A stretch of 64,000 nt of DNA from Methylobacterium brachiatum (GCF_020523825.1 NZ_JAJALK010000012.1:62001-126000); one strand, 5' to 3'; counted from the stretch's first letter, positions 55,146 through 64,000 are shown. A program made the numbers and translations. Notes: a model not told the origin generated them from the letters alone.

Positions 55146-57530
55146 TCATGCGGCCGAGCGTTCCTGAACGGGCCCCGCGCCGAGGCTGCGCTCGATGACG
55201 GCGCACAGCCGGGCGCGATCGAACGGCTTTCCAACGTGCCCGTCCGCGCCCGCTGCCAGAAGGTTCTGGACCTGCTCCGGGAGGACGTGCGCGGTCATCG
55301 CGATGATCGGCACATGGCGCGCCGTCCCTTCCAGATCACGAATGTGCCGAATGGCAGTCATGCCGTCCATCACCGGCATCTCGACATCCATCAAAACCAG
55401 ATCGTAGGCCTGCTCCCGGACCATGGTCACGGCTTCCTGCCCGTTGCAGGCCGTGGAGATGCGATAGCCCATCGCCTCCAGAACCATCTGGGCGATCTCA
55501 CGGTTGATGGCCCCGTCCTCGACGAGAAGCAGGTGCGCGCGCCGCGGCGTGTCGCTCGCGCTCGAAACAGGCGGAGCCGTGCCGGTGACGTGATCGAGCG
55601 CCTGACTGCCCACCGGCTCACGCGGAAGCGTGACGCTGAACCAGAACGTTGAGCCCTCGCCGTCCCGGCTCTCCAGGCCGATGGTGCCGCCCATCGCCTC
55701 GATCAGGCCCTTGGCAATGGCCAAGCCCAGTCCCGTTCCGCCGAAGCGTCGGGTCGTGCTGCTGTCAGCCTGTACGAAGCGCGTGAAGAGCCGCGTTTGC
55801 GCCTCGACCGGGATGCCGATGCCGGTGTCGCGAACAGCGACGCGCAGATCGATCCCCGCCGCCGTCGCGGTCCGTGTCAGAACGACGGTCACGGAGCCAT
55901 GTTGCGTGAACTTGACCGCGTTGTTGACGAGGTTGAGGAGCACCTGCCTCAGCCGCGTCTTGTCCCCCATGACGCGCGGCTCGTCGCTCGCGTCGCCCTC
56001 GCATCGCAGGTCGAGCCCTTTGCGCTCGGCGGTGCCGGCGACGAGCGCGACAGTTTCCTCCACGAGGGCGCGCGGCGAGAACGGCTCGGCCTCAAGCACA
56101 ACGCCATCTGCTTCGATGCGGGCGTAGTCGAGGATGTCGTTGACGACACTCGTCAGGACCTCGCAACCCACGCGCATCTGATCGATGCAGCGTTTCTGGT
56201 GCGGGGTAAGGCTGGACTCGTCGCGCAGCAGGTCACCGAACCCGACGATGGCATTCAGCGGCGTGCGCACCTCATGGCTCATCGTCGCCAGGAAATCGCT
56301 CTTGGCGCGTTCACCGGCTTCTGCGCGCGCCTGTGCCGCTTCGGCCCGGTCCCGTGCCTGGGCCAATTCCGCGGTCCGTTCGGACACCCGTCGCTCGAGA
56401 TCGCAATTGGCCTGTGCGAGAGCGCGATCGCGTTCGCCCAGGCGCGCCAGCAATCCGGTCAGGGCGCCCGTCAGCTCGGAGATCTCCAGATACCCGCGCG
56501 GCTTCGGCAGACGAGCCTCGGCGGTGTCGTGGCCGATCGTGCTGGCAGCGCCCGCGAGGGCGCGGAGCGGTCCGGCCAGGTACTCGGCCGCCCACCAACC
56601 GAGCAACGCGAAGAGCAGCGTGAAGGCCGCGCCGCCGAGCATCAGCCGGTTGACGATCGGACTGGAGATCGCCTTGGCGACCTCGACGGGCTGACGGACC
56701 AGGACGGTCCAGGGCAATGTCGGTCGATCGACGGACGGTCGCGCGCGGCTCGCGCCGATGAAGTAATCGCCGCCTTCGGGCCATGTGCCACGGGTGCTCG
56801 TGAGTTCGGCGCCGGCGGTCAAGGCCGGGAGCGTCGGCAGTTCGGCCTCGATCCTCCGGCCGGCCTGGTCGCCGGGGCCGAGGATGACGGTCCCGTCACC
56901 CGCGAGGATGAGCACCTCGACGCTCGGCTCGCGCTTCAGGGCCGTCGCGATGGCCGCCCGGCTCATCTCGCGCATCCACGTCACGCTGAGATGCCCGCCG
57001 ACAACGCCGACATTCGCACCGGTCGAATCGCGCAGCGGCACCGCTACGTCGACGAAGCGTCGGGGCTCACCGTAGAGCAGCGCCGGCAACCGCGTCGCGA
57101 GAAGTTTGGCCTCATGGATGTCGATGACGGCCGGCGCCCGGATGCCTTGCTGGAACCACGGGCGCGCCGCGACGCTCTCGCCTTCCAGCATGCCGCCGGT
57201 GCTGGCCACGACCGTGCCGGCCTGGTCTGCGAAACCGATCCAGGCATAGGCCGGGTAGCTTTGGCGCAGGGCATCCACCCAGGCGCGCCGTGTCTCTGGC
57301 GTCGTGGCGTTCGTCCGCGCGACCGAGGACAGCACGGCCATGTCGCCGAGCCGCTCGGTCATGTTCGCGTCGATGATCTGGCGCAGGTGCTCGGCGAGCT
57401 CGGCCGCGTGAGCCTCGGCGCGGATCTGAACACGTGCGGAGACGAATTGCGAGACCACGGTCGTGGCGGCAGCGGTGAGCAACAGGGCTCCGACTGCGAA
57501 GATGAGGGCGAGGAGCGTGCGCAGCCGCAT
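55146..57530 (-). CDS. Cache-domain hybrid sensor histidine kinase
   Basis: 794 aa. TM1 at residues 5-27; periplasmic double-Cache-like sensor (about 40-285) with AWIGFADQAGTVVAST and GEPRRFVDVAVPL; TM2 at about 297-315; HAMP; coiled coil (about 365-410); HisKA with phospho-His H419 in ATMSHEVRTPLNAI; HATPase with NLVNNAVKFT, DTGIGI and GTGLGLAIAKGL; and a C-terminal receiver with VEDG, phospho-Asp in LMDVEMPVMDG, AMTAH and GKPFD. The acidic pair of the receiver reads ED followed by G where N or D is common. No Hpt domain, so a separate phosphotransfer protein is expected. Ligand unknown. Confidence 0.94.
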   Translation of the reverse strand: MRLRTLLALIFAVGALLLTAAATTVVSQFVSARVQIRAEAHAAELAEHLRQIIDANMTERLGDMAVLSSVARTNATTPETRRAWVDALRQSYPAYAWIGFADQAGTVVASTGGMLEGESVAARPWFQQGIRAPAVIDIHEAKLLATRLPALLYGEPRRFVDVAVPLRDSTGANVGVVGGHLSVTWMREMSRAAIATALKREPSVEVLILAGDGTVILGPGDQAGRRIEAELPTLPALTAGAELTSTRGTWPEGGDYFIGASRARPSVDRPTLPWTVLVRQPVEVAKAISSPIVNRLMLGGAAFTLLFALLGWWAAEYLAGPLRALAGAASTIGHDTAEARLPKPRGYLEISELTGALTGLLARLGERDRALAQANCDLERRVSERTAELAQARDRAEAAQARAEAGERAKSDFLATMSHEVRTPLNAIVGFGDLLRDESSLTPHQKRCIDQMRVGCEVLTSVVNDILDYARIEADGVVLEAEPFSPRALVEETVALVAGTAERKGLDLRCEGDASDEPRVMGDKTRLRQVLLNLVNNAVKFTQHGSVTVVLTRTATAAGIDLRVAVRDTGIGIPVEAQTRLFTRFVQADSSTTRRFGGTGLGLAIAKGLIEAMGGTIGLESRDGEGSTFWFSVTLPREPVGSQALDHVTGTAPPVSSASDTPRRAHLLLVEDGAINREIAQMVLEAMGYRISTACNGQEAVTMVREQAYDLVLMDVEMPVMDGMTAIRHIRDLEGTARHVPIIAMTAHVLPEQVQNLLAAGADGHVGKPFDRARLCAVIERSLGAGPVQERSAA

Positions 57531-57790
57531 GACGATAACAGACCTGAGACGCGCGGTGATGGCACGAGGCGGTTAATTCGAAACTCTCTGCGCCCAGAAA
57601 ATCTTGCGAATAGGTCTATTCCCAGCGCCGTCCGGTCCGCCTCCGGTCTCTCCGGGGGAGCCGGGAAGCGAAGGCTGGATTTCGAAAACGGGATCTGAGG
57701 ACGGCGCGCCACGGGCCGGAACCGGGCGCGGCCGGGCAGCAGGCCGGCCCGCGCCACCGGCCCGATCCCGATCCATCGCGAACCCGCTGT

Positions 57791-59176
57791 CTACCGCGCG
57801 CGGCTCCCCGGCTGCGACGCCCAGGCCAGCGCGTCATCCCCGAGGTTGCGGGCGGCCCGGTCCCAGCGCAGCGCGGCGCCGGCCACCGTCAGCGGCGGGC
57901 GCAGGCGACGGGCCGGGCCCCAGGAGGTCGGCTCGACCTCCGGGGCGCGATCCTCCGGCGTCTCAGGGGCGAACGCCGGCTCCGGTTCGGCCGGGCCGGC
58001 CGCGATCAGGAACGCCGCCGTCCGGGCGAGCGACAGGCGAGCCTGGCCACCGGTCCCGTCCGAGAGGCGCCGGGCCAGCAGGCGGAGCACGGAAGCCGCC
58101 ATGAGGTAGCCGGTGGCGTGGTCGAGCGCCTGGACCGGCAAGGGCACCGGCCCCTCGGCCTGCCGCCAGGCCTGGCCGGCCTGGGCGAGGCCGCAGCTCA
58201 TCTGGACGAGGCTGTCGAAGCCGCGCCGTCCGGCCCAGGGGCCGGTCCAGCCATAGGCGTCCAGCGACACGTCGATCAGGCCGGGGGCGAGCGCCCGCCG
58301 CGCCGGTGCGTCGTAGCCGAGGCCGTCCAGGGCGCCGGGCCGGTAGCCGTGGACCAGCACATCCGCCCCCGCCAGCAGCGCCTCGAAGGTCGCCCGGTCG
58401 GCGGCCCGGCGCAGGTCGAGGCGGGAACAGGTCTTGCCCAACGTCATCTCGGGCACCAGGGCCGGCTCGTCCCAGTCGGGCGAATCGATCCGCAGCACGT
58501 CGGCGCCGAACCCGGCCAGGAACCGGGTCGCCACCGGCCCGGCGAGCACCCGGGTCAGGTCGAGCACCCGCAGCCCCGCCAGCGGCCGCTCCGTCCGGGG
58601 CCGCCAGCGCGACGCGCTCCGGTCGGATCCCGGCGCGAACGCCACCAGGGGCTCGGCCGAAACCGCCCGGCCCTGGGGATGGGAGGCCCATTCTTCCAGC
58701 CCGCGCATCTCGGCCGCGCAGCCGCCCTCCGCCAGGACCGCCGCCTCCAGCTCCGCCTTGGCCCAGCCGGCCACCGCCCGCGCCATGCCGGCCCGGTCGG
58801 CCTGGGCGCCGAGCACCCGCTCGGCCGCCGCCCGGTGATGCGGGGCGTTGGTGTGGAGCCGGATCCAGCCATCCCGGGTCCGGTAGTCGCCGGCCACCGG
58901 ATCCCAGGGCGCCGGCACAAGCCAGCCGTCCGGCCGCAGGGAGGTCGCGAACCAGGCGGAGGCGAGCCGGCGGTCCACCGCGACCTCTCCGTCGAGGCCT
59001 GCAACCTCCGCGAGCGCCACGCCGGCGGTTGCGATCGAGGCCGCGGCGAGCTCGGTGGCCCGGAACGCGGAGGGGAGGGCGCCGGCCCCGGTGATGCGCG
59101 GGGTGGGCGAACGCTGCGCAGAGCCTGCGCCGGGAAGGCGGGTCTGCGCGGCCAATGCGTCGACGAGATCCGGCAT
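57791..59176 (-). CDS. class III (CaiB/BaiF) CoA-transferase
   Basis: 461 aa. The family core is LRVLDLTRVLAGPVATRFLAGFGADVLRIDSPDWDEP in short segments (LDLTRVLAGPV, FGADVLRID), then GKTCSRLDLRRAAD, ADVLVHGYRPGAL and DVSLDAYGWTGPWAGRRGFDSLVQ. An N-terminal part of about 200 residues resembles a second, degenerate copy. Transfers CoA between carboxylic acids; substrates unknown. ATG 59176 has GGGGAC upstream; a frame to 59218 adds 14 unlikely residues. Confidence 0.9.
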   Translation of the reverse strand: MPDLVDALAAQTRLPGAGSAQRSPTPRITGAGALPSAFRATELAAASIATAGVALAEVAGLDGEVAVDRRLASAWFATSLRPDGWLVPAPWDPVAGDYRTRDGWIRLHTNAPHHRAAAERVLGAQADRAGMARAVAGWAKAELEAAVLAEGGCAAEMRGLEEWASHPQGRAVSAEPLVAFAPGSDRSASRWRPRTERPLAGLRVLDLTRVLAGPVATRFLAGFGADVLRIDSPDWDEPALVPEMTLGKTCSRLDLRRAADRATFEALLAGADVLVHGYRPGALDGLGYDAPARRALAPGLIDVSLDAYGWTGPWAGRRGFDSLVQMSCGLAQAGQAWRQAEGPVPLPVQALDHATGYLMAASVLRLLARRLSDGTGGQARLSLARTAAFLIAAGPAEPEPAFAPETPEDRAPEVEPTSWGPARRLRPPLTVAGAALRWDRAARNLGDDALAWASQPGSRAR

Positions 59177-59263
59177 GGCGAGTCCCCGGGGCTGCTGGCG
59201 ACGCGCATGATCGCGCATCCGCGGCCGGGTAGGCTAGGGTGCCGGCCGCGCTATAAGGGTGCC

Positions 59264-60901
59264 ATGTCTGAGGCCGAAACCCCGCCGCTCCTGTCCGTCG
59301 AGGGCCTGTCCGTCGCCTTCCGCTCCCGCGAAGGCGAGACGGCGGCGGTCGATTCGATCGGCTTCACCATCCGCCGGGGCGAGACCGTGGCGCTGGTCGG
59401 CGAATCGGGCTCCGGCAAGTCGGTGACCGCCCTGGCGATCCTGCGGCTGCTCGACGGCGCGGCGCGCCAGAGCGGAAAAATCCTGTTCAAGGGCCGGGAC
59501 TTGTCCAGCCTGCCGGAGCGCCAGATGCGCGACGTGCGCGGCGCCGACATCACCATGGTGTTCCAGGAGCCGATGACCTCGCTCAACCCGCTCCACACGA
59601 TCGAGCGGCAGATCGGCGAGGTGCTGGGGCTCCATCGCGGCCTCACCGGCAAGGCCGCCCGGGCGCGGATTCTCGAGCTTCTGGAACTGGTTGGCCTGCG
59701 CGACGCCGAAAGCCGCATGGGCGCCTACCCGCACGAGCTCTCCGGCGGCCAGCGTCAGCGGGTGATGATCGCCATGGCGCTCGCCTGCGAGCCGGACCTG
59801 CTCGTGGCCGACGAGCCGACCACCGCCCTCGACGTGACGGTGCAGGCGCAGATCCTGGCGCTGCTCGCCGACCTGCAGAAGCGCCTCGGCATGGCGCTGC
59901 TGTTCATCACCCACGATCTCGGCATCGTCGAGCGCATCGCCGACCGGGTCTGCGTGATGCTCAAGGGCAAGATCGTCGAGGCCGGCGAGACCAGGGCGGT
60001 CTTTGCCGACCCGCAGCACGACTACACCCGCCGGCTCATCGCCTCGGAGCCGAAGGGCCGGGCCAACCCGGTCCCGGCCGACGCGCCGCCCCTCGTCGAG
60101 GCCGGCCCGCTCAAGGTCTGGTTCCCGCTGAAATCGGGGGCGTTCCGGCGCGTCACCGGCCACGTCAAGGCGGTGGACGGGGTGTCGCTCACGGTCCGGG
60201 CCGGCGAAACCGTCGGCGTCGTCGGCGAATCCGGCTCGGGCAAGACCACGCTCGGCCTCGCCCTGCTGCGGCTCACCGGCTCGGAGGGACCGATCGTGTT
60301 CCTGGGCCAAGCCATCGACGGCTTCACCGTCAGGCAGATGCGCCCCCTGCGCCGGGACATGCAGGTGGTCTTCCAGGACCCCTACGGCTCGCTCTCGCCG
60401 CGCATGTCGGTGGCCGACATCGTCGCCGAGGGGCTGATCGTGCAGGGCGCGGCGCGCTCCCGGGCCGAGCGCCGGGCGGTGGTCGCCAAGGCGCTCACCG
60501 ATGTCGGGCTCGACCCGGTCGCCATGGACCGCTACCCGCACGAATTCTCCGGCGGCCAGCGGCAGCGCATCGCCATCGCCCGGGCCATGGTGCTCAATCC
60601 CCGCTTCGTCGTGCTGGACGAGCCGACCTCGGCGCTGGACCGCTCGGTGCAGGCGCAGATCGTGACGCTGCTGCGCGACCTGCAGCGCGAGCGCGGCCTG
60701 GCCTACCTGTTCATCAGCCACGACCTGAAGGTGGTCCGGGCGCTCGCGAACTACGTGGTGGTGATGCAGAACGGTCAGGTGGTCGAGGAAGGCCCCGCCG
60801 AGACGATCTTCGCCGATCCGCAGACGCCGTATACGCGGGCGCTGTTCAAGGCGGCCTTCGCCCTCGACAGCGATGTCGCCACCGAGCTGGAGCCCGCCTG
60901 A
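59264..60901 (+). CDS. yejF: peptide ABC transporter ATPase with two nucleotide-binding domains (YejF-like)
   Basis: 545 aa, two fused ATP-binding domains. The first has Walker A GESGSGKS, signature LSGGQRQRV and Walker B LLVADEPTTALD; the second GESGSGKT, FSGGQRQRI and FVVLDEPTSALD. Each is followed by the oligopeptide-transporter C-terminal segment (DPQHDYTRRL, DPQTPYTRAL). This matches YejF of the microcin C / peptide importer YejABEF. No yejA, yejB or yejE lies beside it; the gene to the left is on the other strand and deoB follows one base after its stop. Confidence 0.92.
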   Translation: MSEAETPPLLSVEGLSVAFRSREGETAAVDSIGFTIRRGETVALVGESGSGKSVTALAILRLLDGAARQSGKILFKGRDLSSLPERQMRDVRGADITMVFQEPMTSLNPLHTIERQIGEVLGLHRGLTGKAARARILELLELVGLRDAESRMGAYPHELSGGQRQRVMIAMALACEPDLLVADEPTTALDVTVQAQILALLADLQKRLGMALLFITHDLGIVERIADRVCVMLKGKIVEAGETRAVFADPQHDYTRRLIASEPKGRANPVPADAPPLVEAGPLKVWFPLKSGAFRRVTGHVKAVDGVSLTVRAGETVGVVGESGSGKTTLGLALLRLTGSEGPIVFLGQAIDGFTVRQMRPLRRDMQVVFQDPYGSLSPRMSVADIVAEGLIVQGAARSRAERRAVVAKALTDVGLDPVAMDRYPHEFSGGQRQRIAIARAMVLNPRFVVLDEPTSALDRSVQAQIVTLLRDLQRERGLAYLFISHDLKVVRALANYVVVMQNGQVVEEGPAETIFADPQTPYTRALFKAAFALDSDVATELEPA

Positions 60902-60902
60902 C

Positions 60903-62123
60903 GTGGCCCGCGCCCTCCTCATCGTCCTCGATTCCGTCGGCATCGGCGGCGCTCCGGATGCCGACGCCTACGGCGATGCCGGCTCCGATACGCTCGGGCA
61001 CATCGCCGAGGCCTGCGCGGCCGGACGCGGCGACCGGGCGGGCCTGCGCGCCGGCCCGCTGCGCCTGCCTTATCTCGCCGAACTCGGCCTCGGCCTCGCC
61101 GCCGCCGGAGCCTCCGGCCGCATCCCGCCGAACCTCGCGCCCGAGGGGGAGCCGCGCGGCGCCTACGGGCATGCCGTCGAGACGGCCGCCGGCAAGGATA
61201 CGCCCTCCGGCCATTGGGAGATCACCGGCCTGCCGCTGCCCGAGCCCTGGGGCCATTTCCCGGATACGCGGCCGGCCTTCCCGCCCGCGCTGGTCGAGGC
61301 GCTGATCGCCGAGGGCGGCCTGCCCGGCATCCTGGGGGACCGGCACGCGCCGGGCGTCGCCATCATCGACGCGCTCGGGGCCGAGCACGTCCGGACCGGC
61401 AAACCGATCTGCTACACCTCGGCCGACAGCGTCTTCCAGATCGCCGCCCACGAGGAGGCGTTCGGGCTGGAGCGGCTCTACGCGCTGTGCCGCGTCGCGC
61501 GCCGCCTGTGCGATCCCTACCGGGTCTGCCGGGTCATCGCCCGCCCGTTCGTGGGCTCGGCGGAGACGGGCTTCCGCCGCACCGGCAACCGCAAGGACTT
61601 TGCCGTTGAGCCGCCCGGCCTCACGCTCCTCGACCGGGCCGAGGCCGAGGGCCGGGCCGTGGTCAGCGTCGGCAAGATCGGCGACATCTTCGCCCACCGC
61701 GCCACCGGCCGCGAGATCAAGCCCGGCGCCAACGCGGCCTGCCTGCAGGCCGGGCTCGACGCCCTGGCCGACCTGCCCGAAGGCGGCCTGATCTTCGTCA
61801 ACCTCGTGGATTTCGACACGGAGCACGGCCATCGCCGGGATGTGCCCGGCTACGCCGCCGAGCTGGAGGCGTTCGACGCCCGCGTTCCCGAGATCCTGGC
61901 GGCGCTCCAGCCCGGAGACCTCGCGGTGATCACCGCCGATCACGGCAACGATCCGACCTGGACGGGGACCGACCACACCCGCGAGCAGGTGCCGGTCCTG
62001 GCCTTCGGCCCCGGAATCGCCCCCCGTTCGATCGGCCGGCGCGACACGTTCGCCGATATCGGCGCCACCCTGGCGGCCCATCTCGGGCTTTCCTGGGACG
62101 GCGCCGGCCGCGTCTTCCTGTAG
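60903..62123 (+). CDS. deoB: phosphopentomutase
   Basis: Interconverts ribose- or deoxyribose-1-phosphate and 5-phosphate in nucleoside salvage. Signatures of the alkaline-phosphatase-like fold: VLDSVGIGGAPDA with a metal Asp at the start, the phosphorylated Thr in GKDTPSGHWEITG, NLVDFDTEHGHRRD and ITADHGNDPTWTGTDHTRE at the end. GTG 60903 follows the yejF stop after one base; the frame is open before it but overlaps yejF. 406 aa is the normal length. Other nucleoside salvage genes are not in view. Confidence 0.96.
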   Translation: MARALLIVLDSVGIGGAPDADAYGDAGSDTLGHIAEACAAGRGDRAGLRAGPLRLPYLAELGLGLAAAGASGRIPPNLAPEGEPRGAYGHAVETAAGKDTPSGHWEITGLPLPEPWGHFPDTRPAFPPALVEALIAEGGLPGILGDRHAPGVAIIDALGAEHVRTGKPICYTSADSVFQIAAHEEAFGLERLYALCRVARRLCDPYRVCRVIARPFVGSAETGFRRTGNRKDFAVEPPGLTLLDRAEAEGRAVVSVGKIGDIFAHRATGREIKPGANAACLQAGLDALADLPEGGLIFVNLVDFDTEHGHRRDVPGYAAELEAFDARVPEILAALQPGDLAVITADHGNDPTWTGTDHTREQVPVLAFGPGIAPRSIGRRDTFADIGATLAAHLGLSWDGAGRVFL

Positions 62124-62134
62124 GGAGCTGCACC

Positions 62135-62326
62135 ATGCGCGACGACGACGACAGGCCCCGCAAGGCCGTGGCCCACGAGATCGGTCAGCCGCTCGATACG
62201 CTCTCGCTCGCCGACCTCGACGCGCGCATCGCGCTGCTGCAGGCGGAGATCGCCCGGATCGAGGCGGCGCGGGCGGCCAAGCACGCGGCTCAGGGCGCGG
62301 CCGACGCCTTCTTCAAGCGGGGCTGA
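62135..62326 (+). CDS. DUF1192 protein, 63 aa
   Basis: Short protein with the DUF1192 pattern: HEIGQPLDTLSLADLDARIALLQAEIARIEAAR in sequence, a predicted coiled coil that begins with LSLADLD. It is common as a short conserved protein in Rhizobiales; its function is not known. It lies 11 bases after deoB and five bases before the LRR-kinase start. Confidence 0.88.
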   Translation: MRDDDDRPRKAVAHEIGQPLDTLSLADLDARIALLQAEIARIEAARAAKHAAQGAADAFFKRG

Positions 62327-62331
62327 CGCTG

Positions 62332-63630
62332 TTGGACCGCACCGAAACCCTCGCGGCCCTCCGGCGCGGCGACCTGGCGGGAATGCGAGAGCTGCGGCTG
62401 CCCGACGGGCTCTCGGAATTTCCCCGCGAGATTTTCGGCCTCGCCGACACCCTGGAGGTGCTGGATCTCGGCCGGGGCAGTCTGACCGACCTGCCGGACG
62501 ATCTCGGGCGGCTGAGCCGCCTGCGCGTGCTGTTCTGTTCCGGCAACCCGTTCGAGCGCCTGCCGCCAGTGCTCGGCGCGTGCCCGACGCTGAGCCAGCT
62601 CGGCTTCCGGGGCTGCGGCATCCGGGAGGTTCCGGCGGACGCCCTGCCGCGCGATCTGCGCTGGCTGACCCTCACCGACAACCGGATCGAGACCCTGCCC
62701 GACGCCCTCGGCGCGCGCCCGCGTCTGCAGAAGCTGATGCTGTCGGGCAACCGGATCGCGCGCCTGCCCGACGGCCTCGCGGGTGCGGACAACCTCGAAC
62801 TGATCCGCCTGTCCTGCAACCGGCTCGACGCCCTCCCGCCCTGGCTGGTGCGCCTGCCGCGCCTGGCCTGGATCTCCTACGCGGGCAATCCCGCCGAGCC
62901 GGCGACGGAGCCCTCCGTCTCGACATCCGTGCCGTGGTCGGCGCTGGAGGTCGGCGACCTCCTCGGGGAGGGGGCCTCGGGCCGGGTCCACCGGGCGGTC
63001 TGGCACGCGCCTTCGGGCATGCAGGCGGTGGCGCTCAAGCTGTTCAAGGGGGCAATGACCAGCGACGGTCTGCCGGAGCGCGAGATGGAGGCCTGCCTCG
63101 CCGCCGGCACCCATCCGGCCCTCACCGGCGCCCTCGGCCGGCTCGTCGACCATCCCGACGGCGCCCAGGGGCTGCTGCTGCGGCTGCTCCCGGCGCAGTG
63201 GCGCGTGCTGGCCGGCCCGCCGAGCCTGACGACCTGCAGCCGCGACGTCTACGATCCGGCCCTGCGGCTCAGCCTGGACAAGGCCCTGCGGATCGCTCGC
63301 GCCGTCGCCGAAGCCGTGGCCCATCTGCACGGGCGCGGCCTGATCCACGGCGACGTCTACGCTCACAACACCTTGTGGGATGCCGAGACCGGTGCGGCCG
63401 TGCTCAGCGATTTCGGCGCCGCCTCGGCACTGCCCAGGGGCGCGGTCGGCGCGGCGCTGGCGCGGGTCGAAGTGCGGGCGGTTGGCATCCTGCTGGGCGA
63501 GGTGCTGGATTGCTGCGACGCGGCGCCCGATGCGTTGCGGGCTCTGGCAACGGCTTGCCTGCGGCCTAATCCAGCGCAACGACCCGGCATAGGGGACGTG
63601 ATTGCCGAAATCCGACGGGCGGCAGAGTAA
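62332..63630 (+). CDS. leucine-rich-repeat protein kinase
   Basis: 432 aa fusion. Residues about 15-190 hold seven or so leucine-rich repeats (LPDGLSEFPREIFGL, LRVLFCSGNPFERLPPVL, LRWLTLTDNRIETLPDAL, LQKLMLSGNRIARLPDGL). Residues about 203-430 form a protein kinase domain: Gly-rich GEGASGRV, Lys in VALKLFK, catalytic HGDVYAHN (a non-RD loop), and DFG in LSDFGAAS. The lobe after DFG is short. No membrane helix, so likely cytoplasmic. Start TTG 62332, five bases after the DUF1192 stop. Substrates and ligand unknown. Confidence 0.88.
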   Translation: MDRTETLAALRRGDLAGMRELRLPDGLSEFPREIFGLADTLEVLDLGRGSLTDLPDDLGRLSRLRVLFCSGNPFERLPPVLGACPTLSQLGFRGCGIREVPADALPRDLRWLTLTDNRIETLPDALGARPRLQKLMLSGNRIARLPDGLAGADNLELIRLSCNRLDALPPWLVRLPRLAWISYAGNPAEPATEPSVSTSVPWSALEVGDLLGEGASGRVHRAVWHAPSGMQAVALKLFKGAMTSDGLPEREMEACLAAGTHPALTGALGRLVDHPDGAQGLLLRLLPAQWRVLAGPPSLTTCSRDVYDPALRLSLDKALRIARAVAEAVAHLHGRGLIHGDVYAHNTLWDAETGAAVLSDFGAASALPRGAVGAALARVEVRAVGILLGEVLDCCDAAPDALRALATACLRPNPAQRPGIGDVIAEIRRAAE

Positions 63631-63682
63631 AGTTTCGTAAAAGTTCCCGCCGCCAGCGATCTTCCATTGCAAGCAGCGCCGC

Positions 63683-63707
63683 CGAGGGGCGATCTTGATC
63701 GTCCTCG
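63683..63707. promoter_or_regulatory. imperfect palindrome before methyltransferase gene
   Basis: CGAGG-GG-CGATC (63683-63694) faces GATCG-T-CCTCG (63697-63707) across a TT centre: ten paired bases with a small bulge. It lies 22 bases before the next start. It may be an operator or the terminator of the preceding gene. Confidence 0.35.
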
Positions 63708-63728
63708 CAGGTGACGGCAGCGCGTGTC

Positions 63729-64000
63729 ATGGACGATCTCAACATCCAGTCTTTAGGAACCATTCCAGAAACACTGCTGATCCCGCTCGCGGCCCGGATG
63801 ACCGCGCCCGATCGTCACCCGGATCTTCAGTTCCAGGACGCCGAAGCGATGCGGATCGGGACGGCACTCGGCTTCGATCCCGCGCGTTTCGCCCGGGATA
63901 CCGGAAGCATGCGCGGGTCGGTGCTCCGGGCCCAATGGTTCGACCGGGTCACTGAAACCTTCATCGCGTCCCACCCGGCGGGCCTGTGCGTCAGCATCGG
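63729..64000 (+). CDS. leucine carboxyl methyltransferase-family protein, cut by window edge
   Basis: ATG 63729 opens a frame without stop to the edge (90 codons). The start (LNIQSLGTIPETLLIPLAARMTAPDRHPDL in sequence) and the later DAEAMRIGTALGFD, SVLRAQWFDRVTETFIASHPAGLCVSIG end match the N-terminus of the LCM/PPM methyltransferase family, just reaching the SAM-binding strand. Members methylate small-molecule or protein carboxylates, some in natural-product pathways. Only about the first third is visible, so specificity cannot be judged. The less GC-rich codons at the start differ somewhat from the neighbouring genes. Confidence 0.8.
   Translation, partial: MDDLNIQSLGTIPETLLIPLAARMTAPDRHPDLQFQDAEAMRIGTALGFDPARFARDTGSMRGSVLRAQWFDRVTETFIASHPAGLCVSI

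Overview
The window is a high-GC, gene-dense chromosomal segment from an alphaproteobacterium. The gene set fits a Methylobacterium-type member of the Rhizobiales: an ergothioneine egtB-egtD pair, a divided clpS-clpA locus, OprB porin, DUF1192, a PQQ-type dehydrogenase, many MCP and c-di-GMP signalling proteins, and frequent GTG/TTG starts. The genus is an inference from gene content and style. No rRNA, tRNA, CRISPR array, insertion sequence or prophage was recognised.

Layout. 0-5.5 kb: a Tat-leader malate:quinone oxidoreductase, small membrane proteins, a secreted Cache-domain protein and glutamate racemase. 5.5-10.7 kb: egtB, egtD, a membrane class III nucleotide cyclase and a convergent flavin amine oxidase. 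10.7-18.9 kb: protein quality control and cell wall, with clpS-clpA, a SPOR-tailed DD-carboxypeptidase, and a tightly packed htrA / small secreted protein / membrane J-protein operon. 19-29 kb: a Wadjet/MksBEF-like SMC set (jetA, jetB, jetC homologues, no jetD seen), split by an opposite-strand chemoreceptor gene, preceded by a secreted FKBP and flanked by a second chemoreceptor in inverted orientation. 29-38 kb: OprB porin, coaBC, uppS, a winged-helix regulator with its membrane partner, a VOC protein and uvrB. 38-46 kb: ankyrin protein, a HigBA-like toxin-antitoxin pair, a quinoprotein, thioesterase, aldo/keto reductase with a divergent LysR gene, an O-antigen ligase/polymerase and a VapBC-like pair. 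46-52.9 kb: dehydrogenase, acetyltransferase, hydrolase, lytic transglycosylase, then a three-gene overlapping operon (Tat amine oxidase, cytochrome c, exported RidA). 53-64 kb: a GAF-EAL protein, a Cache hybrid histidine kinase, a CoA-transferase, and a yejF-deoB-DUF1192-LRR-kinase run, ending in a methyltransferase cut by the window edge.

Two groups look most worth following. The amine oxidase / cytochrome c / RidA operon reads as a complete periplasmic amine-oxidation module that passes electrons to a cytochrome and deals with the imine product. The JetABC set lacks its usual nuclease partner and has been split by a chemoreceptor gene, so it may be a condensin-like or altered defence system. 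All functional statements come from motif reading; no database search was run.
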